A stretch of DNA of 64,000 nucleotides from the NCBI RefSeq assembly GCF_001693815.1, contig NZ_MBQD01000021.1, forward strand, positions 62,001 to 126,000, written 5' to 3'. The translations under genes were made by a program, and so were the position numbers. Under the pieces are notes generated by a model. The model was not told where the DNA came from, ran no database searches, and worked only from the letters and a program-made list of their open reading frames with translations. The DNA is from Tessaracoccus lapidicaptus (GTDB lineage Bacteria; Actinomycetota; Actinomycetes; Propionibacteriales; Propionibacteriaceae). Of the stretch, positions 19,062 through 27,770 are shown in pieces; position 1 is the stretch's first letter, and every line of letters starts with the position of its first letter.

Positions 19062-20540
19062 GTGACCCAACTCAGCCAAGCGAACCTCTCTCGCCTCCAG
19101 ATCGAGGTCCCTGAATACGACAGGAGCACGGTCCGGCCGGCTGTGGTCCACTTCGGCGTGGGCGGATTCCATCGCGCCCACCAAGCCATCTACCTCGACG
19201 CCATCCTTTCATCCGGTGACCTGGGTTGGGGCATCGTCGGGGTTGGGGTGATGCCGGCAGACCGAGCCGCACGTGACGCGGCACATGCCCAGGACTGCCT
19301 GTACACGCTGGTGACTACCGACCCCCAAGGCGAGCAGACCGCCAAGGTTGTCGGCAGCATCGTGGACTACCTCTACGCCCCGGATGACCCGACCAAGGTC
19401 GTCGAGGTGCTCGCGTCGCCCAGCACTCTCATCGTTTCGCTCACCATCACGGAGGGCGGATACGGGGTCAACGACGTCACGGGACGATTCGAGCCCAGTG
19501 ATGAACTCACCCTGTCCGACCTGGCGTCCACCGAGATTCCTCGCAGCGTCCTGGGACTTCTGACCGAAGGTCTGCGCCTGCGCCGCGAACGCGGGATTGC
19601 GCCCTTCACCGTCGTTTCGTGCGACAACATCCAAGGCAATGGCCACGTGGCTCGCACTGCTCTGACTACGTTTGCTCGCGAGAAGTCAGCCGATCTGGCG
19701 GACTGGATCGCCGCTGAGGTTTCGTTCCCCTGCTCGATGGTCGACCGGATCACCCCCGTCACCACCGACGAGACCCGTCAATCACTCTTCAACTCCTACC
19801 AAGTTGAAGATCGGTGGCCCGTGCGATCCGAGAGCTATCTGCAGTGGGTCCTTGAAGACAACTTCCCACTCGGCCGGCCTGATCTCGCAGCGGTCGGCGT
19901 CCAGCTCGTCGAGGATGTCGAGCCCTACGAATTGATGAAGCTACGGCTCCTCAACGCCTCCCACCAGGCCATGAGCTACCTGGGCATCCTGGCCGGATAC
20001 AACTGGGTCCACGATGTGTGTCGAGATCCAGACTTCGTGGCGTTCCTCAGCCGCTACATGCACACCGAAGCGATCCCCACCCTGCGACCAGTTCCAGGTG
20101 TCGACCTCGACGCCTACTGCAACCAGCTCCTCGCCCGATTCGGCAGCGAGGCGGTACGCGACACCTTGGCTCGCCAAGTGGTGGACGCCTCAGAACGCCT
20201 CCCCAAGTTCCTCCTCCCGGTCCTCCGTGAGCAGCTCGACACCGGAGGGGCCATCGACTGCTGCACCCTGGTGCTGGCCAGCTGGAGCCTCTACCTCGAG
20301 GCACACACCGACGCCGACGCCCCTGAACTCGTCGATCGTCGCAAGGATGACCTGCTCCAGGCAGTCTTACAGGAATCCACGAATCCAGGTGCACTGCTCG
20401 ACTTCGCACCCGTCTTCGGTGAGTTGGGCACCAACGAGCGACTGCGCAGCAACTACGTCGCGCTACGGGCGCAGCTCCTCAGCCAGGGCGCCCGCGCCCT
20501 GTTGTCCACATGGGCAGGCTCCGCCAACCAGACCCGATAG
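19062..20540 (+). CDS. Mannitol-dehydrogenase-family polyol/hexuronate oxidoreductase
   Basis: 492 residues from GTG 19062. N-terminal Rossmann motif VVHFGVGGFHRAHQA near 28 and SCDNIQGNGHV mid-protein. The catalytic region has the long-chain polyol dehydrogenase signature KLRLLNASHQAMSYLG (Lys, Asn and His of the active site). These NAD-dependent enzymes oxidise mannitol, arabinitol, fructuronate or tagaturonate. The genes around it favour a polyol-to-ketose step. Substrate uncertain. Confidence 0.9.
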   Translation: MTQLSQANLSRLQIEVPEYDRSTVRPAVVHFGVGGFHRAHQAIYLDAILSSGDLGWGIVGVGVMPADRAARDAAHAQDCLYTLVTTDPQGEQTAKVVGSIVDYLYAPDDPTKVVEVLASPSTLIVSLTITEGGYGVNDVTGRFEPSDELTLSDLASTEIPRSVLGLLTEGLRLRRERGIAPFTVVSCDNIQGNGHVARTALTTFAREKSADLADWIAAEVSFPCSMVDRITPVTTDETRQSLFNSYQVEDRWPVRSESYLQWVLEDNFPLGRPDLAAVGVQLVEDVEPYELMKLRLLNASHQAMSYLGILAGYNWVHDVCRDPDFVAFLSRYMHTEAIPTLRPVPGVDLDAYCNQLLARFGSEAVRDTLARQVVDASERLPKFLLPVLREQLDTGGAIDCCTLVLASWSLYLEAHTDADAPELVDRRKDDLLQAVLQESTNPGALLDFAPVFGELGTNERLRSNYVALRAQLLSQGARALLSTWAGSANQTR

Positions 20541-20620
20541 GTCAAGCCGACGCGAGCCACCAGACCCAGACCTTCACGCCAACCCCTGCTCAGGAGCAGG
20601 GAGAAGAGAATGCCGAGGCC

Positions 20621-21838
20621 ATGACTGATCGCCCGACCCACGACGCCTGGCTGGACCAGCATCTCCGAAGTCTTCTCGACTTCGGGATGCGGGTCCCGGC
20701 CCCCGAAGGTGGTGCAGGATATCTGGACACCCAGGGCCGACCCGTGCCGAGCCTTGGTGTCCAGACCTACGTGACGGCGCGGATGGTGCACGTATATTCG
20801 CTCGGCGCCATGCTGGGGATCCCCGGATGCCGAGCCCTCGCCACCGAGCTCGTGACTGGTCTGAACGGTCAGCTCCACGACGATGAGACCGGTGGATGGT
20901 GGCATCAGGTCTCCGAGGACGGCACCCCCGATGTCGCGGCCGGCAAACAGTGCTACGACCACGCCTTCGTCCTCCTGGCAGGATCATCGGCCACGCTGGC
21001 CGGAATAGCGACCGCAAACGTCCTCCTGGACGACGCATGCACCGTCTATGAGAGATTCTTCTGGGACGAGGGCACCGGACGACCGCGAGACCTATGGGAT
21101 GCCGGCTTCACAAACGCCGATCCCTATCGCGGCCTCAACAGCTCGATGCATTCTGTTGAGGCCATGATGGCCACCGCCGAAGCCACCGGCGACGCCGTGT
21201 GGCTCGATCGCGCCGGCCGGGTTGCGAGTTTCGTCGTCGACTTGGCATCCACACATCAGGCCAGGCTGCCTGAACACTTCGACGAACAGTGGACCCCACT
21301 GCTGGACTTCAACAGCGACCGCCCTGACGACCAGTTCAAACCCTTCGGAGCAACAGTCGGCCACGGCTTCGAGTGGTCGCGCCTGCTTCTGCAGGTCGAA
21401 GTCGCCATGGGCGACCGAGCACCCACCGGACTCAGCAGCGCAGCCGTCAGCCTGTTCGAGCGAGCCGTCTCGGACGGGTGGACCTCCGGCACACATCCCG
21501 GGTTCGTCTACACCACCGACTTCAATGGTCGCCCGGTAGTTCAGGATCGGATGCACTGGGTCGTGACAGAAGCGATCGCCGCAGCACACGCACTCTTCCA
21601 ACGCACCGGCAACCACCGATACGCACATCTCTACGATGACTGGTGGGACATCGCACGCCTGCACTTCATCGACGACACACACGGGTCCTGGTTCCACCAA
21701 CTCGATCAAACCAACCAGATCGCGGACGGAGTGTGGCCGGGCAAACCCGACCTCTACCACGCAGTACAGGCGACGCTGCTACCTCGCCTCCCGCTCGCCG
21801 GATCCATCGCCGCCGGAGTGAAGGCAGGCCTCGTGTAG
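20621..21838 (+). CDS. AGE-family (N-acylglucosamine 2-epimerase/YihS-like) sugar isomerase
   Basis: 405 residues from ATG 20621, the usual family length; the overlapping ATGCCGAGGCCATGA allows coupling to a four-residue upstream frame. Alpha/alpha-barrel motifs include TYVTARMVHVYSLGA, CYDHAFVLLAGSS, NSSMHSVEAMMA and GHGFEWSRLLLQVE, with conserved His residues positioned as in mannose isomerase and YihS. It likely interconverts an aldose and a ketose, or epimerises C2. It belongs to the island operon after the polyol dehydrogenase. Confidence 0.88.
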   Translation: MTDRPTHDAWLDQHLRSLLDFGMRVPAPEGGAGYLDTQGRPVPSLGVQTYVTARMVHVYSLGAMLGIPGCRALATELVTGLNGQLHDDETGGWWHQVSEDGTPDVAAGKQCYDHAFVLLAGSSATLAGIATANVLLDDACTVYERFFWDEGTGRPRDLWDAGFTNADPYRGLNSSMHSVEAMMATAEATGDAVWLDRAGRVASFVVDLASTHQARLPEHFDEQWTPLLDFNSDRPDDQFKPFGATVGHGFEWSRLLLQVEVAMGDRAPTGLSSAAVSLFERAVSDGWTSGTHPGFVYTTDFNGRPVVQDRMHWVVTEAIAAAHALFQRTGNHRYAHLYDDWWDIARLHFIDDTHGSWFHQLDQTNQIADGVWPGKPDLYHAVQATLLPRLPLAGSIAAGVKAGLV

Positions 21839-21883
21839 AAGTTCACACCTGCCCGGTCCCCGAGGCCACCTCTCATACCGCGG

Positions 21884-22741
21884 TCACGCTGCACCCACGC
21901 AAACCCCGGTTCGACTGTCTCGTTCGTCCAAACCTTCCAGCAGACGCTCGATGACAACCGCCACGCCATCGTCGTTGTGGTGCAGCGTCACCTCGTCCGC
22001 GGCCTCCAAAGCAGCCGGAACCGCGTTGCCCATCGCAATCCCCCGACCCGCCCAAGCGAGCATCTCGACGTCGTTGTTGTTATCTCCGAACGCCACGACC
22101 TCCGACGCCGCGATCCCCCGCGCCGCGCAGAACCGGGCCAGCGCCGACGCCTTGGACACCCCGGCGCGGCCGACCTCCAAGAAGGAGGCCCCCGATGTCG
22201 TCGGATGGCACCCTGCAACACCCAGACCTTGAGCAACCTTGAGCATCACCTCGGGATCGACCCCAGCGTCGTGCAGCACCAACTTCACCGACGGCTCAGC
22301 CAATACCTCGTCGAGGTGAGCGAAGCTGTGGGTCACCGACCACAACGCAGTCTCCGAACCAGGATGCTCGCCGCTGTACCCGTGCTGAGCAACATAGTCG
22401 TTGCCCGCATCGCGCACCGACACGACCTTGACTCCAGGGAACGCCTCCATCAGCCCGAACGCCATCTGCCGCTGAGCATCCACATCGATCAACTCCTCAA
22501 AGATGACCTCACGCGTGAGTAGATCGACGGACACGGCCCCATTACTGCCGATCACCGGCCCGTCCAGCGGCGACCCGGCAACAACTGCCCCGATCGAGTA
22601 CGGCTGACGCCCCGAGATCGCGACTGACTCGATCCCCGCAGCCATCGCGGCCCTAAACGCGGCCCGCGTCCGAGGGCTGATGCAGTGGTCACTCCGAATC
22701 AGCGTGCCGTCGATATCCGTTGCGATGAGTCGCAGGCCCAC
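21884..22741 (-). CDS. HAD-superfamily (Cof-type, IIB) sugar phosphatase
   Basis: 285 residues, start taken at GTG 22741 with AAAGGA six bases upstream; a TTG at 22756 is the alternative. Motif I DIDGTL, motif II ISGRQP, the conserved Lys in GVSKASAL and motif III/IV FGDNNNDVEML are intact. Cof-type proteins dephosphorylate sugar phosphates in the cytoplasm. Convergent with the AGE gene, 45 bp apart. It may relieve accumulation of a toxic phosphorylated intermediate of the island pathway. Confidence 0.9.
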   Translation of the reverse strand: MGLRLIATDIDGTLIRSDHCISPRTRAAFRAAMAAGIESVAISGRQPYSIGAVVAGSPLDGPVIGSNGAVSVDLLTREVIFEELIDVDAQRQMAFGLMEAFPGVKVVSVRDAGNDYVAQHGYSGEHPGSETALWSVTHSFAHLDEVLAEPSVKLVLHDAGVDPEVMLKVAQGLGVAGCHPTTSGASFLEVGRAGVSKASALARFCAARGIAASEVVAFGDNNNDVEMLAWAGRGIAMGNAVPAALEAADEVTLHHNDDGVAVVIERLLEGLDERDSRTGVCVGAA

Positions 22742-23100
22742 TGCGGTTCCTTTCAATGCTGGTTCAAGACTTCGGCCACGCAGTGTGGAGTAACGTCATG
22801 TTTGTAGGGGATGCCGCGTAGCGTCATCCCTTGACAATCGAGCGCTCCGACTCTAAGTCCCTAGATCCCCAGAGAAGGCTAACCAGAGGGCTCGAAGATC
22901 AACGGGTGCGCCACGTCGGGCTCGACAGCCCGCTCCCGCACTTGGGTCGACCACCGCAAGACGGCCGACCGCTGGAAGGGATGGTGGTGCGGGTCCAGGA
23001 CGGTGAGAGCCTCTGGTGGTTTGGGTCAGTGCGAGACCAGATCTCCACCACCGAAGCGTAACCGACACCCGCCCTGAGCCAGCCATCCACCCCTCTCAGT
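22742..23100. other. 359-bp region without a recognisable gene
   Basis: Short frames on both strands, for example a minus-strand one with VVEIWSRTDPNHQ, resemble no family I know. A GGGATG/CATCCC hairpin lies at about 22808-22830 with a TTGACA at 22831, possibly promoter debris. It joins the HAD promoter to the truncated LacI remnant near the island's right boundary, so decayed sequence is the simplest explanation. Confidence 0.5.
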
Positions 23101-23289
23101 CCGAACCTAGATCGCCATCAGGTCAGCTCGGGGCTGAGCGTCGTGGCCCAGGACCCGAATGCGATTGGGGAACTGAGCGCCCGCACCGTTCTCGCGCGGC
23201 TTGCCGGCGACGACTCGCCGCCCGTCCACCACGTGCTTCCGACCACCCTCATCCCGCGCGGCAGCGGCGAGATCCGCACCGTCTCCTGA
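23101..23289 (+). pseudogene. C-terminal remnant of a LacI-family regulator
   Basis: In one frame to TGA 23287-23289 it reads SSGLSVVAQDPNAIGEL and ends TTLIPRGSGEIRTVS, the standard LacI C-terminus. It aligns with the last ~50 residues of the intact island LacI (LIPRGSGEL) but differs enough to be another family member. There is no HTH; the frame closes at a stop at 23059. Truncation lies inside the right boundary repeat. Confidence 0.8.
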
Positions 23290-23299
23290 CCCGTCGACC

Positions 23300-25187
23300 T
23301 CAGCGGAGCAGGAACTGCACGACCCAGGAAGCCAGCATCACCGCGGTGGCCACCACGGCCGGGGTCGGGCGCCGGCCGCTGCGCGCGCCGGGCGGCGCCG
23401 CATCGAGCCACCGTCGGAGATCCGCGGCGGCCGACTCGGGGGTCGCGCCCGGCCGCACCACCTCCGGATCCAGGCTCAGGATGTCCTCGGGCGCCCGCAG
23501 GCGGATCCCGATCGCATCCCGGCCGGGAGCGATCCTCTCGACGCGGTCGCGGGCGATGACGTCGTCGAGCAGGAGCCCGTAGAGCCCGAAACCTTGGGAC
23601 AACCGGGCGAACTCGTACACCGACCACGACGTCGCCCAGAACGGGCCGGTGACAACGGCGAGGGCCGTCAGCACGAGCCGCGCGTCGCCCAACCAGTCGC
23701 CGCCGTCCCAGGCCTCGGCGAACAGCAGCGGCACACCCAGCGCCCCCAGGACCGCGACGGCACCGGCCGCCGCCCACCGGGTCCATCTGCCGTTGGCCAC
23801 CGCCCACAGCGTCGCCCGCCCGCGCCACGACAGCGCCACGACGTCGTCGCCCTTCCACCCGGGCAGCTCCGGCCGCACGGCCTTCAGGAAGCGCCGGCGC
23901 CCCTGGAACGGCTTGGGCTCCGTCACCTCGGCCAGCCAGACCTGACCGGTGGCGCGCGCCAGGGCGACGGAGTTCCCGCTGGCCCACGACCCGACCAGGA
24001 TGAACGGCTCCGCACCATTGGTGTCGGGACCCACCACCGCCTCGGCGATGACCTTCTCCTGGGACGTGAGCACCTCGGGTTCGTCGCGCTCCACCTCGGC
24101 CCGGAGTCCGTCGACCCAGGCCGCCACCTCCGCGACAGTCCCGGGGAGCGGCCGTTCGGGCTCCTCGTCCGCGTCGTCGCCCCACTCCTCGAACTCCGCT
24201 TCGCGCGCCTCGGCCTCACGGACGACCGGGCCGCGGTCCGTGTGCCCGTCGAGACCGGTCAGCTCCAGCGCGGGCCAGTCGGCGTCGACGGGCAGTACGA
24301 GGGCGAGGTCGCCGTTGCACACGACGCGAACCGGTCGTCCCGGGGGCCCCGCGTTGCACCAGGCGCCTGCGTCGTCGCGCCGGGGCCAGGAACCTGCCCC
24401 AGGCGGCGACGCCTGCCAGCGGTAGCGCCGCCGCGACGCCCAGCAGCCACGACGGATCGTCCTGCCCCGCCCCGGCGAGGACCGCCCGGCCGTCGCCGTC
24501 GACCAGCACCTCGACCGACCTGCCCACCGCGAGGCTCTCGTCGTACCAGGGGTCCTCGAACTCGCGGTCGACGCCGTCGATGGTCACCGTCAGATAGGTG
24601 AGATCGTCGCGGACCTCGACGCCCGACAGCGGAACCGTCACCCGGCTCGCCCTGGCCTCGAACGCCGCGACATCGGCCGCCTGCACCTGGTGCACGATCA
24701 GGGCCGCCAGGGCCGCCACCGCCGCCAGGGCGATCCCGGCCCACCCGAGCCAACGGTGGTGGTCCGCCGGCGCCGCCCAGGACCGGTCGAACGGGACGTC
24801 GCTCGACGGCACGACGACGTCGCCACGTGGCCGACTCTGGGCGTCCCGGACGAGGACGAACGCGAGAAGCACCGCTGCGGCCGTGCCGATCCACCACCAC
24901 AGGTGGCCGGTCACGGGGTCGAGCAGCCCGCCGACCACCCCCAGGGCCGCGGTGACGCCCAGCGTGACCCGCGGGACGGCCCAGACGAGCAACCCACCGG
25001 CGAGGACCGTGGCGACGAGCCCGTCGGCGACGTACTCGCCTGACCAGAGCGGGGCGCGCTCGACGTAGACGGGGGTGCTCTCGATGCCGACGATGAGCCA
25101 TCCGATCACCAGCGCCGTCCAGACGGATCGAACGGCCGTCAGATGCGGGCGGCTGCGGCGCAGGTCACGGGCGGAGAGGCGGTGCAC
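23300..25187 (-). pseudogene. Multi-pass membrane protein gene with an apparent frameshift
   Basis: Two overlapping frames look like one gene. The 5' part (25187 down to ~24345) encodes about five hydrophobic helices from VWTALVIGWLIVG to WLLGVAAALPLAGVAAW. The 3' part encodes VRVVCNGDLALVLPVDAD, a charged soluble stretch and three more helices, the last being PAVVATAVMLASWVVQFLL. Removing one base in the run at 24339-24350 joins them into a ~628-residue protein reading QRGAPGRPVRVVCNGDL. It is either a real frameshift or a homopolymer error. No function recognised. Its 3' end contains the right-hand 53-bp repeat. Confidence 0.75.
23316..23368 (-). repeat. Right copy of 53-bp direct repeat at the 3' end of the membrane-protein gene
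   Basis: Same orientation as 10021-10073, three mismatches in 53. It encodes the last transmembrane helix of the gene at 23300-25187 in frame. Two of the three differences are silent and one is Val/Ala. Confidence 0.85.
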
Positions 25188-25323
25188 CCCCGCAGTATGG
25201 CGGAGTGAGGACGCCGCTGCCTCCTGGGCATCGGCCCGGATACCGCGGGGCCCCTCCGCCGGTGGGACGTGCGGTGGTGGAATGTGACCTACGGGGGAAT
25301 CCCCGGCACCGAAAGGCTTCTTC

Positions 25324-25995
25324 ATGGACATCCTGTTCGACACCGCCAACCTCGACGACATCGAGCGACTCACGCCCATCTACCCCGTCACGGGCGTCAC
25401 CACGAACCCGTCGATCCTCAAGAAGGAGGGCCCCATCGACTTCTACGCCCACCTCAAGCGCATCCGGTCGATCATCGGCCCCAACCGGACGCTGCACGTG
25501 CAGGTGCTGGCGAAGGACGCGCAGGGCATGATCGACGAGGCGCACCGCCTGCTCGACATGATCGACGCCAACGTCTACCCCAAGGTCCCGACGACGGAGG
25601 CGGGCATCCAGGCGATGCGCGTGCTCAAGAGCGAGGGCGTGAAGGTCACCGCCACCGCCATCTACTCCAAGACCCAGGGCTTCCTCGCCATCGCGACCGG
25701 CGTCGACTATCTCGCCCCCTACTACAACCGCATGCAGAGCCTCGACATCGACACCCGGGGGACGCTCAGCGCCCTGGCCAGCTTCATCGACCGCTTCGAG
25801 GCGCCCAGCAAGATCATGGCCGCGAGCTTCAAGAACATCGCGCAGGTGTCGCACGCGCTGGAATCGGGCGCGCACGCGGTGACCCTGTCTCCCAAGCTGC
25901 TGCGCCAGGCCCTGTCGGCGCCCATGATCGAGGACGCCGTCGACGCGTTCATCTCCGATTGGAAGGACGTCCATGGGACGACGACGCTCCCCTGA
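25324..25995 (+). CDS. fsa: Transaldolase/fructose-6-phosphate aldolase (FSA/TalC type)
   Basis: 223 residues, the length of the small TalC/FSA subfamily. MDILFDTANLDDIERL, VTGVTTNPSIL and NVYPKVPTTEAG (Schiff-base Lys in YPKVP) are the family signature. FSA-type enzymes make or cleave fructose 6-phosphate from dihydroxyacetone and glyceraldehyde 3-phosphate; others are true transaldolases. The gene stands alone, divergent from the membrane-protein gene, so its pathway is not shown by context. Confidence 0.9.
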   Translation: MDILFDTANLDDIERLTPIYPVTGVTTNPSILKKEGPIDFYAHLKRIRSIIGPNRTLHVQVLAKDAQGMIDEAHRLLDMIDANVYPKVPTTEAGIQAMRVLKSEGVKVTATAIYSKTQGFLAIATGVDYLAPYYNRMQSLDIDTRGTLSALASFIDRFEAPSKIMAASFKNIAQVSHALESGAHAVTLSPKLLRQALSAPMIEDAVDAFISDWKDVHGTTTLP

Positions 25996-26008
25996 GGCTT
26001 CCCTTGGG

Positions 26009-26029
26009 ATACCCCCAGGGGTATATACT
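26009..26029 (+). promoter_or_regulatory. CsoR/CstR-type operator overlapping the -10 of the persulfide operon
   Basis: ATACCCCCAGGGGTAT (26009-26024) is palindromic and abuts TATACT (26024-26029), a good -10. The pattern ATACCC-N4-GGGTAT recurs at 39962 before another rhodanese gene. Known persulfide-sensing CstR/CsoR-like repressors bind such C-rich/G-rich palindromes. No such regulator gene is in the window. Confidence 0.7.
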
Positions 26030-26052
26030 TCTTCGTAACAGAAGGAGTGCAC

Positions 26053-27426
26053 ATGGCGACCATCATCACCATCGAGACCCCCACGCTCGGCGACCGCAGC
26101 TACGTCGTCCACGACGGCGCCGTCGCGTTCGTCGTCGATCCCCAGCGCGACATCGACCGTGTCACCGCCATCCTCGACGAGGCCGGCGTCACGCTGAAGG
26201 CGGTTTTCGAGACCCACATCCACAACGACTACGTGACCGGTGGGTACGCGCTGGCCCACGCCACCGGCGCGGACTACTACGTCAACGCCCAGGACGAGGT
26301 GTCCTTCGAGCGCACGCCCATCGTCGACAACCAGGTCGTGGAGATCAGCCCCACCATGTCGGTCCGGGCCATCGCCACGCCGGGCCATACCTACACGCAC
26401 CTGTCGTACGCGCTGTTCGACCCCACCGCGGACGACGACGACGCGCGCGGCCAGGCCGTCTTCAGCGGCGGTTCGCTCCTCTTCGGCGCCACCGGCCGCC
26501 CAGACCTCCTCGGCGCCGAGCACACGCACGAGCTGGTCAAGCACCAGTACAACTCGGCCCACCGGCTCGCCAGCGAACTGCCTGACGGCACGGAGATCAT
26601 GCCGACGCACGGCTTCGGGAGCTTCTGCTCCGCCACCCAGACGGAGGGCGACGAGTCGACCATCGGGCGCGAGAAGCGCGTCAACCCGGTGCTGACGAAG
26701 GACGAGGCCGAGTGGATCGAGGAGATCCTGGCCGGCCTCGACGTGTATCCGGCGTACTACGCGCACATGGCCCCGTCCAACTCCGCCGGCCCGGGCGAGC
26801 CGGACCTCACCGAACCGACGCGCGCCGACAAGGACGAGATCCGCGCCCGCCTCGAGCAGGGTGAGTGGGTGGTCGACCTGCGCAACCGGGTGGCCTACGC
26901 GGCCGGCCACGTGCCCGGCAGTTTCAACTTCGGCATCGACGGACAGATCGCCACCTACATCGGCTGGATGATCCCGTGGGGAACCCCGTTGACGCTGCTC
27001 GGGGAGTCCCGCGAGCAGGTCGCCGAGGCCCAGCGCGAACTCGTCCGAATCGGCATCGACCACATCGCGGCGAGCGCCACCGGCGGTCCGGCCGAGTGGA
27101 CCGACTCCCCTGCCACGCTGCAGCGCGCCGACTTCGGAGACCTCAGCCAGGTCCGCCACCACCGCGAGGTGCAGATCCTCGACGTCCGCCGGGCCCCCGA
27201 GTACGCCGAGGCCCACATCGACGGCGCCGTCAACATCCCGCTGCACGACCTGATCACGCGCATCGACGAGGCGCCCCAGGGTGAGCTGTGGGTGCACTGC
27301 CTCAGCGGTTACCGCTCCTCGATCGCCACCTCGATCCTCGCCGCGGCCGGGCGCACCGTCGTGGCGGTCGACGACAAGTTCGAGAACGCCGAGAAGAGCG
27401 GCCTCCCGCTCGTGAGCGGGAAGTGA
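26053..27426 (+). CDS. MBL-fold persulfide dioxygenase/rhodanese fusion (CstB-like)
   Basis: 457 residues from ATG 26053 with AAGGAG five bases upstream. The N-terminal metallo-beta-lactamase domain has THIHNDYVTGG, TPGHTYTH and the ETHE1-like PTHGFGSFC. Two rhodanese domains follow: the first (VVDLRNRVAYAAGHVPGSF) lacks an obvious active Cys, and the second has CLSGYRS with a catalytic-loop Cys. It should oxidise persulfides to sulfite or thiosulfate in the cytoplasm. Followed directly by a separate rhodanese and a TauE exporter. Confidence 0.92.
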   Translation: MATIITIETPTLGDRSYVVHDGAVAFVVDPQRDIDRVTAILDEAGVTLKAVFETHIHNDYVTGGYALAHATGADYYVNAQDEVSFERTPIVDNQVVEISPTMSVRAIATPGHTYTHLSYALFDPTADDDDARGQAVFSGGSLLFGATGRPDLLGAEHTHELVKHQYNSAHRLASELPDGTEIMPTHGFGSFCSATQTEGDESTIGREKRVNPVLTKDEAEWIEEILAGLDVYPAYYAHMAPSNSAGPGEPDLTEPTRADKDEIRARLEQGEWVVDLRNRVAYAAGHVPGSFNFGIDGQIATYIGWMIPWGTPLTLLGESREQVAEAQRELVRIGIDHIAASATGGPAEWTDSPATLQRADFGDLSQVRHHREVQILDVRRAPEYAEAHIDGAVNIPLHDLITRIDEAPQGELWVHCLSGYRSSIATSILAAAGRTVVAVDDKFENAEKSGLPLVSGK

Positions 27427-27770
27427 CGACGTCTGACGTGGCGGAGTGCAGCGTCGGGGACCTGTACTCCGCCTGGAAGCGTGACGAGTACATCCTCGAC
27501 GTCCGCGAGCCCGACGAGTACGCCGAGGGGCACGTGCCGTCGGCGGTCCTCATCCCGCTCGGGGAGCTCGCGGCCCGGGTCGGCGAGGTGCCGCGCGACC
27601 GGCCGGTCTACGTGGTGTGCCGCTCGGGGCGCCGCTCGATGACCGGTGTCCGGACGCTCGCCGCCTCCGGGATCGAGGCCACATCCGTGAGTGGCGGCAC
27701 CCTGGGATGGATCGCGGCGGGATACCCGGTGTCCGGGCGACCACACCTCGCGGGGACCACTCGCCGATGA
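27423..27770 (+). CDS. Single-domain rhodanese sulfurtransferase
   Basis: 115 residues from GTG 27423, which overlaps the TGA of the upstream gene. Rhodanese motifs LDVREPDEYAEGHVPSA and catalytic loop VVCRSGRRS (Cys). It would transfer persulfide sulfur between cytoplasmic carriers. The stop overlaps the ATG of the TauE gene, so the three genes form one translationally coupled operon for reactive-sulfur handling. Confidence 0.92.
   Translation: MTTSDVAECSVGDLYSAWKRDEYILDVREPDEYAEGHVPSAVLIPLGELAARVGEVPRDRPVYVVCRSGRRSMTGVRTLAASGIEATSVSGGTLGWIAAGYPVSGRPHLAGTTRR

Noticed and set aside
10898-22741. Canonical sulfoquinovose (sulfo-EMP) cluster
   Set aside because: AGE and LacD/YihT-type enzymes fit, but there is no sulfoquinovosidase, PfkB-type sulfofructose kinase or sulfolactaldehyde reductase.
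10021-23368. Phage or ICE with integrase
   Set aside because: The boundary repeats suggest integration, but no integrase, transposase, phage or conjugation gene was found between them.
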